13,540 nt of DNA from an uncultured Holosporaceae bacterium (GTDB lineage Bacteria > Pseudomonadota > Alphaproteobacteria > RUG11792), in contig CAMYPB010000025.1 in assembly GCA_947285985.1 (NCBI GenBank), positions 1 through 13,540 of the forward strand. The letters are read 5' to 3'. Below the pieces are notes generated by a model. That model did not search any database. It was given only the letters and a program-made list of their open reading frames with translations, and was not told where the DNA came from. This document shows, in pieces, positions 1 to 6,238 of the stretch (position 1 is the first letter of the stretch; the number at the start of each line of letters is the position of its first letter). Made by a program: the position numbers and the translations under genes.

Positions 1-92
1 AATATATTACGCAGAGTGACAGTCTGTCGTAGTTGGAGGATATTGTGACAGAATAATCTCCAACATGGTGTGGATCAGTATGTCCATAAAAA
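1..92. other. Structured, relatively GC-rich fragment without a recognisable gene
   Basis: This stretch is visibly richer in G and C than the neighbouring spacers. It contains a perfect 11-base palindrome, gacagtctgtc (18-28), and an inverted repeat gttggag (32-38) / ctccaac (58-64). The stem of that repeat can extend inward with a few more pairs around the loop gtgacag. The heptamer gtgacag occurs at 16-22 and again in the loop at 45-51. The only complete reading frame is a 26-residue minus-strand one (87 down to 7) with no family resemblance. It could be the end of a mobile element, the tail of a decayed gene or a regulatory region for a gene outside the window. I cannot choose between these. 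Confidence 0.35.
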
Positions 93-130
93 ACAAAAAA
101 CCCGGGTACTCAAAAAAGAATACCTGGGTT
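92..130 (-). terminator. Rho-independent terminator of the ankyrin gene (copy A)
   Basis: The stem arms aacccgggta (99-108) and tacctgggtt (121-130) enclose an A-rich loop, with one G-T wobble. On the minus strand a T-rich run follows the stem (the A-run at about 88-100 of the plus strand). T residues at 129-135 make it potentially bidirectional. It lies just after the ankyrin stop codon. A nearly identical hairpin is found at 1436-1470. Confidence 0.85.
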
Positions 131-140
131 TTTTTATTAT

Positions 141-1319
141 TTATTCTGCACTGTCTAATTCGCCAGGATTTTCCTCTATTCTTCTTTTCATCCTATTATA
201 GTCCGTAGCTACCATTCCATACAACGCCATATCTTTAATATTAGTTTTGTCAAGAGCTTCATCAATATTCTTGAAAATTCGCATTGTATTTCCTTTGTTT
301 GATCCAGGATTTTCGAAGTTGTACCGCATAATGGACATAATTACGTTGAAATTTTGATAATCTTCTTCAAATGCCAAAACAAGAGGGTGTTCATCATCTG
401 AGTATCCTTCAAGATTTGCACCATTATTAAATAAATAATTGACGATCAATACATCTTTCAATTTTATCGCAAGTCTCAAAGGAGTTTCTCCATTTTCCAA
501 TCTCACGTTCAAATTGGCATCGCCAAGCTCTATGCCTTTATCAACGAACAAACGGATTATATTAATATCTCCTTTTTCAAGTGCATAAACGAAGATATTT
601 TCATTAGTACTTGTTGGGATACTGACATCTACTCCTAAATCCAGGAGGAATCCCACGATGTTCGGATCACCTAAATCTATGGCTCTTTGAATAACAGTTT
701 CTCCCTTTTCATTTACTGCATTTATATTTGCTTCGCTTTTGATAGCTGATACAACATCGCGACGGATATCATATTGATTTCTTCCCATTGAGGTGTCATT
801 GTCCAATATTTTGTGTATGGATATATTGTTGGCTCCACTCAGCTTCATATCAGCCATTTCATTGAGTACGGAAGATTTTCTTACACCATATTTATCAGCA
901 TCAAAATCAGCGAGAGTATTTTTGAGATCTTTACGTATCTTGGATTTGGTCTTGGATTTGTTTGCCATTTCTTTCACATCATGAGAAAATGTGTTGGCCG
1001 CATTTTTCGCATCTTCGAACTTATTGTTCGCAAATTCCCCTAGTTTTCTTGTTGTATCTTTAGTGCGATTCCATCCCCTTTCTGCTGCATCCCTAGTGTA
1101 ATTCCATGCTCTTCCTGCTGTTTCTTTAGTATAGTTTTTGAATCTATCAAAACCTCTTCTTATTCTGAAGTTTGTGATTTCTTGTGCATTGTTATCAACA
1201 CCAACATCTACAAGATTTGCGTTCAACGTATCAGGTTCATTTGCGAATCCTTCCATTGGATTCCAAGAGACAAACATCCCTGCCAATATACTAAAAAGTA
1301 TCATATTCTTCTTATTCAT
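141..1319 (-). CDS. Exported ankyrin-repeat protein with N-terminal 11-residue repeats
   Basis: The start chosen is the ATG at 1319, giving 392 residues. It is preceded by a strong ribosome site GGGAGGAG nine bases upstream, and the product then begins with a classical signal peptide: MNKK, a hydrophobic core, then GFA|NEP with likely cleavage after residue 26. A longer frame to 1358 lacks these signs. Residues 62 to about 127 form an array with period 11. Its units begin NYTKETAGRAW, NYTRDAAERGW and NRTKDTTRKLG, then decay, as in amphipathic undecad (LEA-like) helices. Residues of about 187-324 hold three to four ankyrin-like units (for example NEKGETVIQRAIDLGDPNIV and ENGETPLRLAIKLKDVLIV) spaced about 34-37 residues apart. 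Ankyrin proteins of intracellular bacteria often bind host proteins, but the partner and final location here are unknown. The gene appears to be transcribed alone, between two near-identical terminators. Confidence 0.85.
   Translation of the reverse strand: MNKKNMILFSILAGMFVSWNPMEGFANEPDTLNANLVDVGVDNNAQEITNFRIRRGFDRFKNYTKETAGRAWNYTRDAAERGWNRTKDTTRKLGEFANNKFEDAKNAANTFSHDVKEMANKSKTKSKIRKDLKNTLADFDADKYGVRKSSVLNEMADMKLSGANNISIHKILDNDTSMGRNQYDIRRDVVSAIKSEANINAVNEKGETVIQRAIDLGDPNIVGFLLDLGVDVSIPTSTNENIFVYALEKGDINIIRLFVDKGIELGDANLNVRLENGETPLRLAIKLKDVLIVNYLFNNGANLEGYSDDEHPLVLAFEEDYQNFNVIMSIMRYNFENPGSNKGNTMRIFKNIDEALDKTNIKDMALYGMVATDYNRMKRRIEENPGELDSAE
1038..1136 (-). repeat. Degenerate 33-bp tandem repeat encoding 11-residue units
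   Basis: Three consecutive 33-base units (1136-1104, 1103-1071 and 1070-1038) encode aligned undecads, each starting with Asn, with Thr at position 3 and Lys or Arg at position 4. The first two end in Trp. The DNA of units one and two is still visibly similar, which suggests growth by internal duplication. Further, weaker units follow in the protein to about residue 127. Confidence 0.65.
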
Positions 1320-1394
1320 ATAAATTTTCTCCTCCCAATTTATCACTATAGTTTTCAAAAAGTATAGAGTATAAATAATCTCTCTACTATAAAT

Positions 1395-1423
1395 ATTATA
1401 CGCACATAAATATTAAGAAATCG
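1395..1423 (-). promoter_or_regulatory. Possible promoter of the ankyrin gene
   Basis: A perfect TATAAT lies on the minus strand (complement of 1395-1400), about 75 bases before the chosen ATG. The matching -35 region at about 1418-1423 (CGATTT) is poor, so this is a weak prediction in AT-rich sequence. Confidence 0.3.
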
Positions 1424-1429
1424 TTAATA

Positions 1430-1470
1430 AAAACGAAAAACCCGGGTATTTCAAAAAAGAATACCTGGGT
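1430..1470 (-). terminator. Rho-independent terminator of the thioredoxin gene (copy B)
   Basis: The stem cccgggtatt (1441-1450) pairs with aatacctggg (about 1460-1469), with one G-T wobble and a CAAAAAA-type loop. The stem is flanked by an A-run (1436-1440) and a T-run (1471-1477), so it can work in both directions. It follows the stop of the 1500-2303 gene on the minus strand. It is almost the same sequence as the hairpin at 92-137, including the flanking A/T runs. Confidence 0.85.
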
Positions 1471-1499
1471 TTTTTTTATTATTTTATTAAAACTTTATA

Positions 1500-2303
1500 T
1501 TACTTATCTTCTGTTGTTTTTTGGGATGGTTGGTCTTGTTGTATATTGAAGATTCTCTTGATACTTTCGATATCTGTTTCCTGAGACATTGAGATATTGG
1601 AACCTTTATTTATGAAGATTGCAGGGACGACAGGTATACGAAGTTCTTGGAAGAGTTCATTATTTTCCGCGAGTTTTTTCTCGGAATCTTTTGTCATACC
1701 TTCGATTTCCTTTGCATTGAGTCCGATGGACGAGACGATTTTCATTATATTATTTCTGTCTAATGTTTCAGGGTCGTTCAATATTTTTTCGATGAAGGCG
1801 AGGGCTTTTTCAGGACTCTTCGAATATATCGAGAGGTATACCTTCGCGATAATCTCAGAATCTTCTCCCAAAACCCCAACAGGGATCATTTTGAAGCATA
1901 TATCTGTTTTTTCCTTGATCATATCGAGCATACTCTTTTGGAAGTCCATACAATGCTTGCAGAGAGGATCAAAGAAGCAGATTATTATATTCCTCGATTC
2001 GAGTTTTCCAAATTTCAAACATTGTTTCTCGATATTATCCTTCTTTGAGGAGACGTCCTTTGAAATCTGTTTCATTGCGTCCTCGCGCTTTTGAGCGATT
2101 CCTTCTCCCATTGCGTTCATGAGGAGCTGAGGATTTTCCTTGACGGCGTCTATCACAATACTCTTCACCCTCTCATCGAATGTTGAATTGATCTCCTGAT
2201 CCTTCGCTCCCTTCTTCGATATGAAGGAGACCGCAGAAATAACGATCGCAACGATCGATAATATAAGGGATATCTTCCCTGTGTTTTGATTTTTGTTTTC
2301 CAT
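1500..2303 (-). CDS. Membrane-anchored DsbA/Com1-family thioredoxin-like protein
   Basis: This 267-residue protein has a short cytoplasmic N-terminus, one membrane segment (residues 11-28, probably an uncleaved anchor), and a charged helical region (about 35-95). A DsbA-like thioredoxin fold follows from about 103. The redox motif is C115-K-H-C118 in the context FFDPLCKHCMDF, and the cis-proline loop is RIPVVPAIFIN (Pro227). The CXXC is intact, so thiol oxidase or isomerase activity in the periplasm is plausible. The family includes the Coxiella Com1 antigen and several alphaproteobacterial DsbA homologues. The tail after about residue 250 is Gln/Lys-rich and probably disordered. The ribosome site is weak (AGAGA before the ATG at 2303). 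The gene is probably a single transcription unit ending at the 1430-1470 terminator. The fold is confident; the exact substrate and whether it acts as DsbA or DsbC/G cannot be told. Confidence 0.88.
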   Translation of the reverse strand: MENKNQNTGKISLILSIVAIVISAVSFISKKGAKDQEINSTFDERVKSIVIDAVKENPQLLMNAMGEGIAQKREDAMKQISKDVSSKKDNIEKQCLKFGKLESRNIIICFFDPLCKHCMDFQKSMLDMIKEKTDICFKMIPVGVLGEDSEIIAKVYLSIYSKSPEKALAFIEKILNDPETLDRNNIMKIVSSIGLNAKEIEGMTKDSEKKLAENNELFQELRIPVVPAIFINKGSNISMSQETDIESIKRIFNIQQDQPSQKTTEDK

Positions 2304-2334
2304 AAAAATTCTCTAAAATTTTCTCTTTTCTTAA

Positions 2335-2363
2335 ATTTTGCAGCATTTTTTATGAGAATTCAA
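2335..2363 (-). promoter_or_regulatory. Possible promoter of the DsbA-like gene
   Basis: On the minus strand, TTGAAT (2363-2358), a 17-base spacer and CAAAAT (2340-2335) match four to five of six consensus positions each. The predicted start would leave a leader of about 25 bases. It is a moderate match only, and the region is AT-rich. Confidence 0.3.
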
Positions 2364-2373
2364 GAGGATTGAA

Positions 2374-2394
2374 GAGGAGGGTGTATTCCTCCTC
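2374..2394 (-). terminator. GC-rich hairpin just after atpC
   Basis: A perfect 7-base stem gaggagg (2374-2380) / cctcctc (2388-2394) with a 7-base loop lies 11 bases beyond the atpC stop. On the minus strand it is followed by ttcaatcc rather than a clear T-run, so it may be a weak terminator or an mRNA 3'-end stabiliser. On the plus strand a T-rich stretch follows at 2402-2413, but no plus gene ends here. Confidence 0.45.
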
Positions 2395-2405
2395 ACAATA
2401 ATTTT

Positions 2406-2672
2406 TTATTTTTCAACGATTGCAAAGCAGACGGATCCATTTGTATAGACGAATCCTGAGGATATATCGATATGTTGTTGATTTGTCTCAATATTATTAT
2501 TATTTTCCGTGATTTCATATTCGATGAATGTATCGATTTTTGAGAGGTATGGCACGTGATTTTTCATGATCATGATGGGACCTGTGTTTGTATTGAATTT
2601 CAGGCTCAAAACTTTTCCATCGAAGATTTTTTCTTCATTTGATATAACAACGAGGTCTATTGTGTTTGACAT
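2406..2672 (-). CDS. atpC: ATP synthase epsilon subunit, short form
   Basis: The 88-residue product matches the N-terminal beta-sandwich of F1 epsilon: an opening beta strand (IDLVVISNEEKIFDGKVLSL), the TGPIMIMKNHVPYLSKI segment equivalent to the family's G-x-hydrophobic-x-x-x-x-H-x-P pattern, and the closing SSGFVYTNGSVCFAIVEK strand pair. The C-terminal helical hairpin of longer bacterial subunits (about 130-140 residues) is absent. That hairpin can inhibit ATP hydrolysis, whereas the sandwich alone is enough to couple the rotor. AGGAG lies about 12 bases before the ATG. The gene is last in a row behind frr and a GST gene, 44 bases after the latter, and no other ATP synthase gene is present, although atpC normally follows atpD. 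Confidence 0.82.
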   Translation of the reverse strand: MSNTIDLVVISNEEKIFDGKVLSLKFNTNTGPIMIMKNHVPYLSKIDTFIEYEITENNNNIETNQQHIDISSGFVYTNGSVCFAIVEK

Positions 2673-2716
2673 TATAGTATTGAACTCCTATTTTTTGTGA
2701 AATTTTGATGATATAA

Positions 2717-3391
2717 CTAGCAGTCTGGATTGGCATAATCTTTTGAGGGTTGGATTTGAGAGAGATTATCCTTCAGGATCGTTCTAAAGCTCGGACGTGA
2801 TTTGATTCTGGCATACCATCCCTTTGCGATCTCATGTTTCTCCCATGGAACACACCCCAAATAATCGAGGACAGATATGAAGGATGCAGCGTATATATCT
2901 GCGATCGAGAAATTTTGACCAGCCAACCAATTTCTTCTATCAACGAGCCAGGAAATATATTCTAGATGCATATTCAACTTTGAAAGTGCATTTCGTATAC
3001 ACGATGGATTTGGAGTTTTATCGACATTTTTCATAAATCTTTTGAGAATTTTTTCATTTATTATATCGAAATAAACATCATTATAGAATATGAAGTCAAA
3101 CCAGTCTGCAATACGTCTCGCTTCCGCGCGTTTTGATGGGTCGTCTCCTAGGAGATTTATATCGAGGTATGACTCCTCGATATACTCTCTTATTGCAGAA
3201 TTTCCATAGACAACTGTTCCATTGATATCCGATAAAACGGGGAGGGTTCCAGATATATTGAGTTCCTGGAGTTTCTCACTGACGTCCCATGGGGATTCGT
3301 ATACAAGTGAGAAATCGAGTCTCTTCTCAGACAACATAAATCGAATTGCCCTCGAATATCCGCACAACGGAAAATGAAACAGTGTTCTCAT
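2717..3391 (-). CDS. Glutathione S-transferase family protein
   Basis: Residues 1 to about 75 form the thioredoxin-like N domain: MRTLFHFPLCGYSRAIRF, the cis-proline loop GTLPVLSD (Pro51) and the glutathione-binding-type YGNSAIREYIEE. Residues of about 85-205 form the helical C domain with the family N-capping region NFSIADIYAAS and a closing helix KGWYARIKSRPSF. The catalytic-site residue of the N-terminal loop is unclear (Cys10, Tyr12 or Ser13), so the substrate is unknown. Three ATGs lie in a row (3397, 3394, 3391). GAGAG directly abuts the first, but stands six bases from the third, which I therefore prefer (224 residues). The gene begins some 20 bases after the frr stop and is probably co-transcribed with frr and atpC. 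Confidence 0.82.
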   Translation of the reverse strand: MRTLFHFPLCGYSRAIRFMLSEKRLDFSLVYESPWDVSEKLQELNISGTLPVLSDINGTVVYGNSAIREYIEESYLDINLLGDDPSKRAEARRIADWFDFIFYNDVYFDIINEKILKRFMKNVDKTPNPSCIRNALSKLNMHLEYISWLVDRRNWLAGQNFSIADIYAASFISVLDYLGCVPWEKHEIAKGWYARIKSRPSFRTILKDNLSQIQPSKDYANPDC

Positions 3392-3411
3392 CATCATCTC
3401 TCAATAAAATT

Positions 3412-3978
3412 TTATATTTGCATTATATCCTTTTGTTTCTTTTCAAGAAGAGCGTCGATCTGCTTGGATGTGTCGTTTGTGAGGTCTTGGATATTATCCG
3501 AGAGTTTCCTCATCTCATCCTCACTTATCTCACTATTCTTCTCGAGATTCTTTATGAAATCCATCGCATCACGTCTTATATTTCGAGATGCAATCTTCGA
3601 ATCTTCCGCGTATTTTGATGCGAGTTTCGAGAGTTCCATTCTTCTCTCTTCAGAAAGAGGAGGAATTGGGATACGTATGGTTTGACCCTCAACAATCGGA
3701 TTTAAATTCGCTCCACTATCTCGTATGGCCTTCTCAACTGCCTTGACGAGTCCCTTGTCCCAAACACTCACAACCAATAGGCGAGCATCTGGAGAGGATA
3801 TCGCTCCAACCTGATTCATGGGCATCATCCCACCATATGCCTCAACTTTTATGGGTTCAAGAAGGGCGGTCGACGCACGTCCCGCACGTATCCCAGATAA
3901 CTCCTTCGAAAAATTCTCAATCGTCGCATTCATCTTGTTTTGAAACGACTGTAGCCTAGAATCACATTTTATCGCCAT
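3412..3978 (-). CDS. frr: Ribosome recycling factor
   Basis: The 188-residue product is full length for RRF, which with EF-G splits the post-termination ribosome in the cytoplasm. Family signatures are clear: the ELSGIRAGRASTALLEPIKVEAYGG region (about residues 26-50), AISSPDARLLVVSVWDKG, the IPIPPLSEERRMELSKLA hinge and helix region, and the long C-terminal three-helix bundle strands with conserved IRRDAMDFIK. The ATG at 3978 has GGAAAAG just upstream. The usual upstream partners pyrH, tsf and rpsB are absent; instead a 496-base non-coding gap precedes it. Downstream come the GST gene (about 20 bases away) and atpC, all on the same strand, which suggests one operon. Confidence 0.97.
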   Translation of the reverse strand: MAIKCDSRLQSFQNKMNATIENFSKELSGIRAGRASTALLEPIKVEAYGGMMPMNQVGAISSPDARLLVVSVWDKGLVKAVEKAIRDSGANLNPIVEGQTIRIPIPPLSEERRMELSKLASKYAEDSKIASRNIRRDAMDFIKNLEKNSEISEDEMRKLSDNIQDLTNDTSKQIDALLEKKQKDIMQI

Positions 3979-4474
3979 AAATCTTTTCCGTAAATCTTAT
4001 TTGTTCTATCTCTTCCATGATATAAGAAATATCAAAAATATAATAAACTTTCCAGTGTTTTTTGGGGATCTTCCTTGAAGCTCTTCTATCCATACAAAAA
4101 AAGAGACAATATTATTGGAAAATCAGAGTTTTTATGTGTATTTTTCTATTTTAAGAAAGTTTTTGGAGATTATTCTAAAAATATTTTTTGTCGTCTTTAA
4201 ACTTCCCAATAAAAATTATCCCTCTTTTCATAGAACATACGTGATAGAAGAAAAATACTATCGTGAATATAATTATCGTCTTGTCTTTCTCGAATATCTC
4301 ATTTGAAATACTCAATATTCAACTTATAGTATGTTTATTTCAACTCTCTTTCTATTTCACTTTTTCTTTCTCTTCATCACATAATTCAATTTACACGTGT
4401 TTTTTGTTCATGTCAACAGTTTTTATTCAACCTATGGTATTATTTTTTTACAAAAATTTTTAGCATCACAAATT
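3979..4474. other. 496-base AT-rich intergenic gap upstream of frr
   Basis: No convincing gene lies here. Short open frames of 60-70 codons on the plus strand are low-complexity (Phe, Tyr and Leu) and lack ribosome sites. A minus-strand frame of 46 codons (TTG start, one hydrophobic stretch) is equally unsupported. No good T-run terminator follows kpsF. A candidate promoter towards frr lies at 4388-4416. The plus-strand section 4335-4380 is pyrimidine-rich. The gap may be decayed coding DNA, a long frr leader, or the site of a small RNA. Confidence 0.5.
4388..4416 (-). promoter_or_regulatory. Candidate promoter firing towards frr
   Basis: On the minus strand there is a perfect TTGACA (4416-4411), a 17-base spacer, and TAAATT (4393-4388; four of six positions). 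The spacer includes the 8-base palindrome acacgtgt (4393-4400), a possible operator. A transcript starting near 4381 would have about 400 bases before frr, so the promoter may serve a long leader or a small RNA instead. Confidence 0.4.
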
Positions 4475-5431
4475 TTATATAATTTTTTTCCGAAGGATAT
4501 CGTGGAGGTGTATGACACCTATAGGTTGTTTTTTTTCATCAACAACGAAGACACATGTTATTTTCTTTTCTTCCATCATGTGGAGGACTTCATTTGCAAG
4601 GATATTCTTTGAGATGGATATTGGATTTTTCGTCATGATGTCGTCCACTTTTTTTGTGAGGAGGTCGTTTGACATATTTCGTCTGAGGTCTCCATCTGTT
4701 ATGATTCCGTCTAGTTTATTGTTGTGATCAACGATTCCAACGCATCCAAGACTATACATCGTCATTGATATTATGGCCTCTTTCATTGAGGAACCTGATT
4801 TTATGATAGGGAGTTCATCATTTTTGTGCATAATATCGTATGAGAACATGAGATTTTGTCCGATCTGACCCCCAGGATGGAGCATTTTGAACTGTTCCTT
4901 TGTGAATCCTCGTTTCGAGAGGAGGGATATAGACATCGCATCTCCAAGAGCAAGTGTCATCGTTGATGAGACAGTTGGAGCGATCCCAAGGGGACAGGCC
5001 TCCTTTATATCAGGAAGACGAAGTATAATATCAGTATTCCGTGCGAGTTTAGACTCATTATTCTTCGTTATTGATATCGTTTTGCATCCTATTCTCTTCG
5101 TATACTCTATAACGGGAAATAATTCTTGAGACTCCCCAGAATACGATATGAAAAGGATTATATCACGAGGATCAATCATCCCGAGATCTCCATGATGCGC
5201 TTCACTGGGATGTACGAAAAAAGATTTCTGCCCTAAAGATGACATAGTCGATGATATCTTTCGCCCTATATGTCCACTCTTCCCAATCCCAACAACAACA
5301 AGTCTCCCCTCACTCATATATATCGTCTCTATAGCACTCTCAAAATTTTCGGGAAGATTTTCAGATAAAATCTTGAGGGCGTCTGATTCTTCACGTATGA
5401 CTCGTTTGGCCTCTTCTATATAATTTATCAT
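4475..5431 (-). CDS. kpsF: Arabinose-5-phosphate isomerase (KpsF/KdsD/GutQ family)
   Basis: The enzyme converts ribulose 5-phosphate to arabinose 5-phosphate, the first step towards KDO of lipopolysaccharide. The 318 residues show an SIS sugar-isomerase domain (about 30-165) with GIGKSGHIGRKI (48-59), the HPSEAHHGDLGM active-site segment (74-85), SYSGES (96-101) and PLGIAPTVSSTMTLALGDA (147-165). HPGG follows at 185-188. Two CBS domains (about 199-255 and 262-318) close the protein, as in full-length family members. The start at 5431 gives the family's usual N-terminus (MINYIEEAKRVI) and lies seven bases after the rnd stop. Upstream in-frame ATGs at 5449 and 5491 would overlap rnd and have no ribosome site. 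GGAG, used by the last rnd codons, lies 12 bases before it. It is co-transcribed with rnd. Confidence 0.93.
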   Translation of the reverse strand: MINYIEEAKRVIREESDALKILSENLPENFESAIETIYMSEGRLVVVGIGKSGHIGRKISSTMSSLGQKSFFVHPSEAHHGDLGMIDPRDIILFISYSGESQELFPVIEYTKRIGCKTISITKNNESKLARNTDIILRLPDIKEACPLGIAPTVSSTMTLALGDAMSISLLSKRGFTKEQFKMLHPGGQIGQNLMFSYDIMHKNDELPIIKSGSSMKEAIISMTMYSLGCVGIVDHNNKLDGIITDGDLRRNMSNDLLTKKVDDIMTKNPISISKNILANEVLHMMEEKKITCVFVVDEKKQPIGVIHLHDILRKKII

Positions 5432-5438
5432 AAATCCA

Positions 5439-6059
5439 CTATTCTCCATGATGCGCAAAAATATCGTATGTCTCCCCAGCCATGAGATCAAACAAAACTC
5501 TAGCCTCCAAAAAATTGAAACATTTTTGTGCTAAATCCAAACGATCTTCTCTTTTTAACATTATATCAAGTTTGTCTTTTATTTTATGTAAATACAACAC
5601 ATCATTTGCAGCATAAATTTTTTGTTCTTCCAGGAGATTGTCGCGTCCCCAATCCGTGCATGTTTGTTCCTTCGATATACTCACATTCAAGAGTTCCTCA
5701 CACAATCTTTGAAGACTATGGGATGATGTGTAAGTTCTTGAGAGTTTTGATGCGATTTTCGTGCAATATATATTCTTCGTCATAACTCCCAAATACTTAT
5801 ATATCATCATGACATCGAATCTCGCATAATGGAAAATCTTGAGGATCTTTTCATCGAGAAAAAGTCTCCTCAAATTTGGGGATCTATCGAATCTCTTCAT
5901 CTTGACAAGATGACAATTCTCATTGCTGTCACAAAGTTGTATGAGACAGAGTCTGTCTCTATGAGGTTTCAAACCCATCGTCTCTGTGTCTATCGCAACA
6001 GAATTTAAATTTTTTATAAAATCCAAACTAATGTCATTTTCATGAAGAATTATGTTCAT
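5439..6059 (-). CDS. rnd: Ribonuclease D-type 3'-5' exonuclease
   Basis: The 206-residue product is a DEDDy exonuclease. Exo I has D24 and E26 (AIDTETMGL), Exo II has D82 (FHYARFDVMMIY), and Exo III has Y149 and D153 (IYAANDVLYL). All five catalytic positions are intact. The product holds the exonuclease domain only, without the HRDC domains of enterobacterial RNase D, as is common for the short alphaproteobacterial form. It probably trims 3' ends of tRNA or other structured RNA in the cytoplasm. I chose ATG 6059 because AGGA lies 11 bases upstream and the domain starts at once; the open frame extends to 6116 but with no ribosome site and poor sequence. kpsF starts seven bases after its stop, so translation of the two may be coupled. 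Confidence 0.9.
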   Translation of the reverse strand: MNIILHENDISLDFIKNLNSVAIDTETMGLKPHRDRLCLIQLCDSNENCHLVKMKRFDRSPNLRRLFLDEKILKIFHYARFDVMMIYKYLGVMTKNIYCTKIASKLSRTYTSSHSLQRLCEELLNVSISKEQTCTDWGRDNLLEEQKIYAANDVLYLHKIKDKLDIMLKREDRLDLAQKCFNFLEARVLFDLMAGETYDIFAHHGE

Positions 6060-6104
6060 TTTCAATAAAATCCTATCTTTTATAAATTTCAAAACATCAA
6101 GTCT

Positions 6105-6113
6105 GTTATACCA
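6105..6113 (-). promoter_or_regulatory. Extended -10 promoter of rnd-kpsF
   Basis: The minus strand reads TGG-TATAAC, an extended -10 of the TGn-TATAAT type, about 45 bases before the rnd ATG. No good -35 box lies at the standard distance, which is tolerated with extended -10 elements. Its presence supports the internal start at 6059. Confidence 0.4.
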
Positions 6114-6174
6114 CATGTTTTAAAAATATTGTCTTTTTTTATGTGTTTGAAATGTCATAATACGATGATATCTG

Positions 6175-6183
6175 TGTTATAAT
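6175..6183 (+). promoter_or_regulatory. Extended -10 promoter of ddl
   Basis: TGT-TATAAT is a perfect -10 hexamer with the TGn extension, 55 bases before the ddl ATG. The -35 region is poor. It diverges from the rnd promoter 62 bases away, so the 6060-6238 spacer serves both strands. Confidence 0.45.
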
Positions 6184-6238
6184 CCCATAATAATGTTCAA
6201 AATATTTAGATATATGAAAAATGATGAAGGATAGGAAT

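Noticed and set aside
7..87. 26-residue minus-strand open frame at the left edge
   Set aside because: It is too short, has no ribosome site and no family resemblance, and it overlaps the palindromic structure.
1038..1136. 33-base repeats as a CRISPR array
   Set aside because: The units are directly adjacent without spacers and are in frame within a coding region.
1597..2094. 165-residue plus-strand open frame
   Set aside because: It is fully antisense to the DsbA-like gene, with Ser/Phe-rich composition typical of a shadow frame.
3346..3685. Plus-strand open frames over frr and the GST start
   Set aside because: They are antisense to frr, whose identity is clear.
4180..4320. 46-codon minus-strand frame with a TTG start and one hydrophobic stretch in the same gap
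   Set aside because: It has no ATG in a useful place, no Shine-Dalgarno site and no recognisable homology.
4115..4463. Two plus-strand open frames (63 and 66 codons) in the frr-kpsF gap
   Set aside because: They have Phe/Tyr/Leu-rich low complexity, no ribosome site, and AT-rich DNA that is open by chance.
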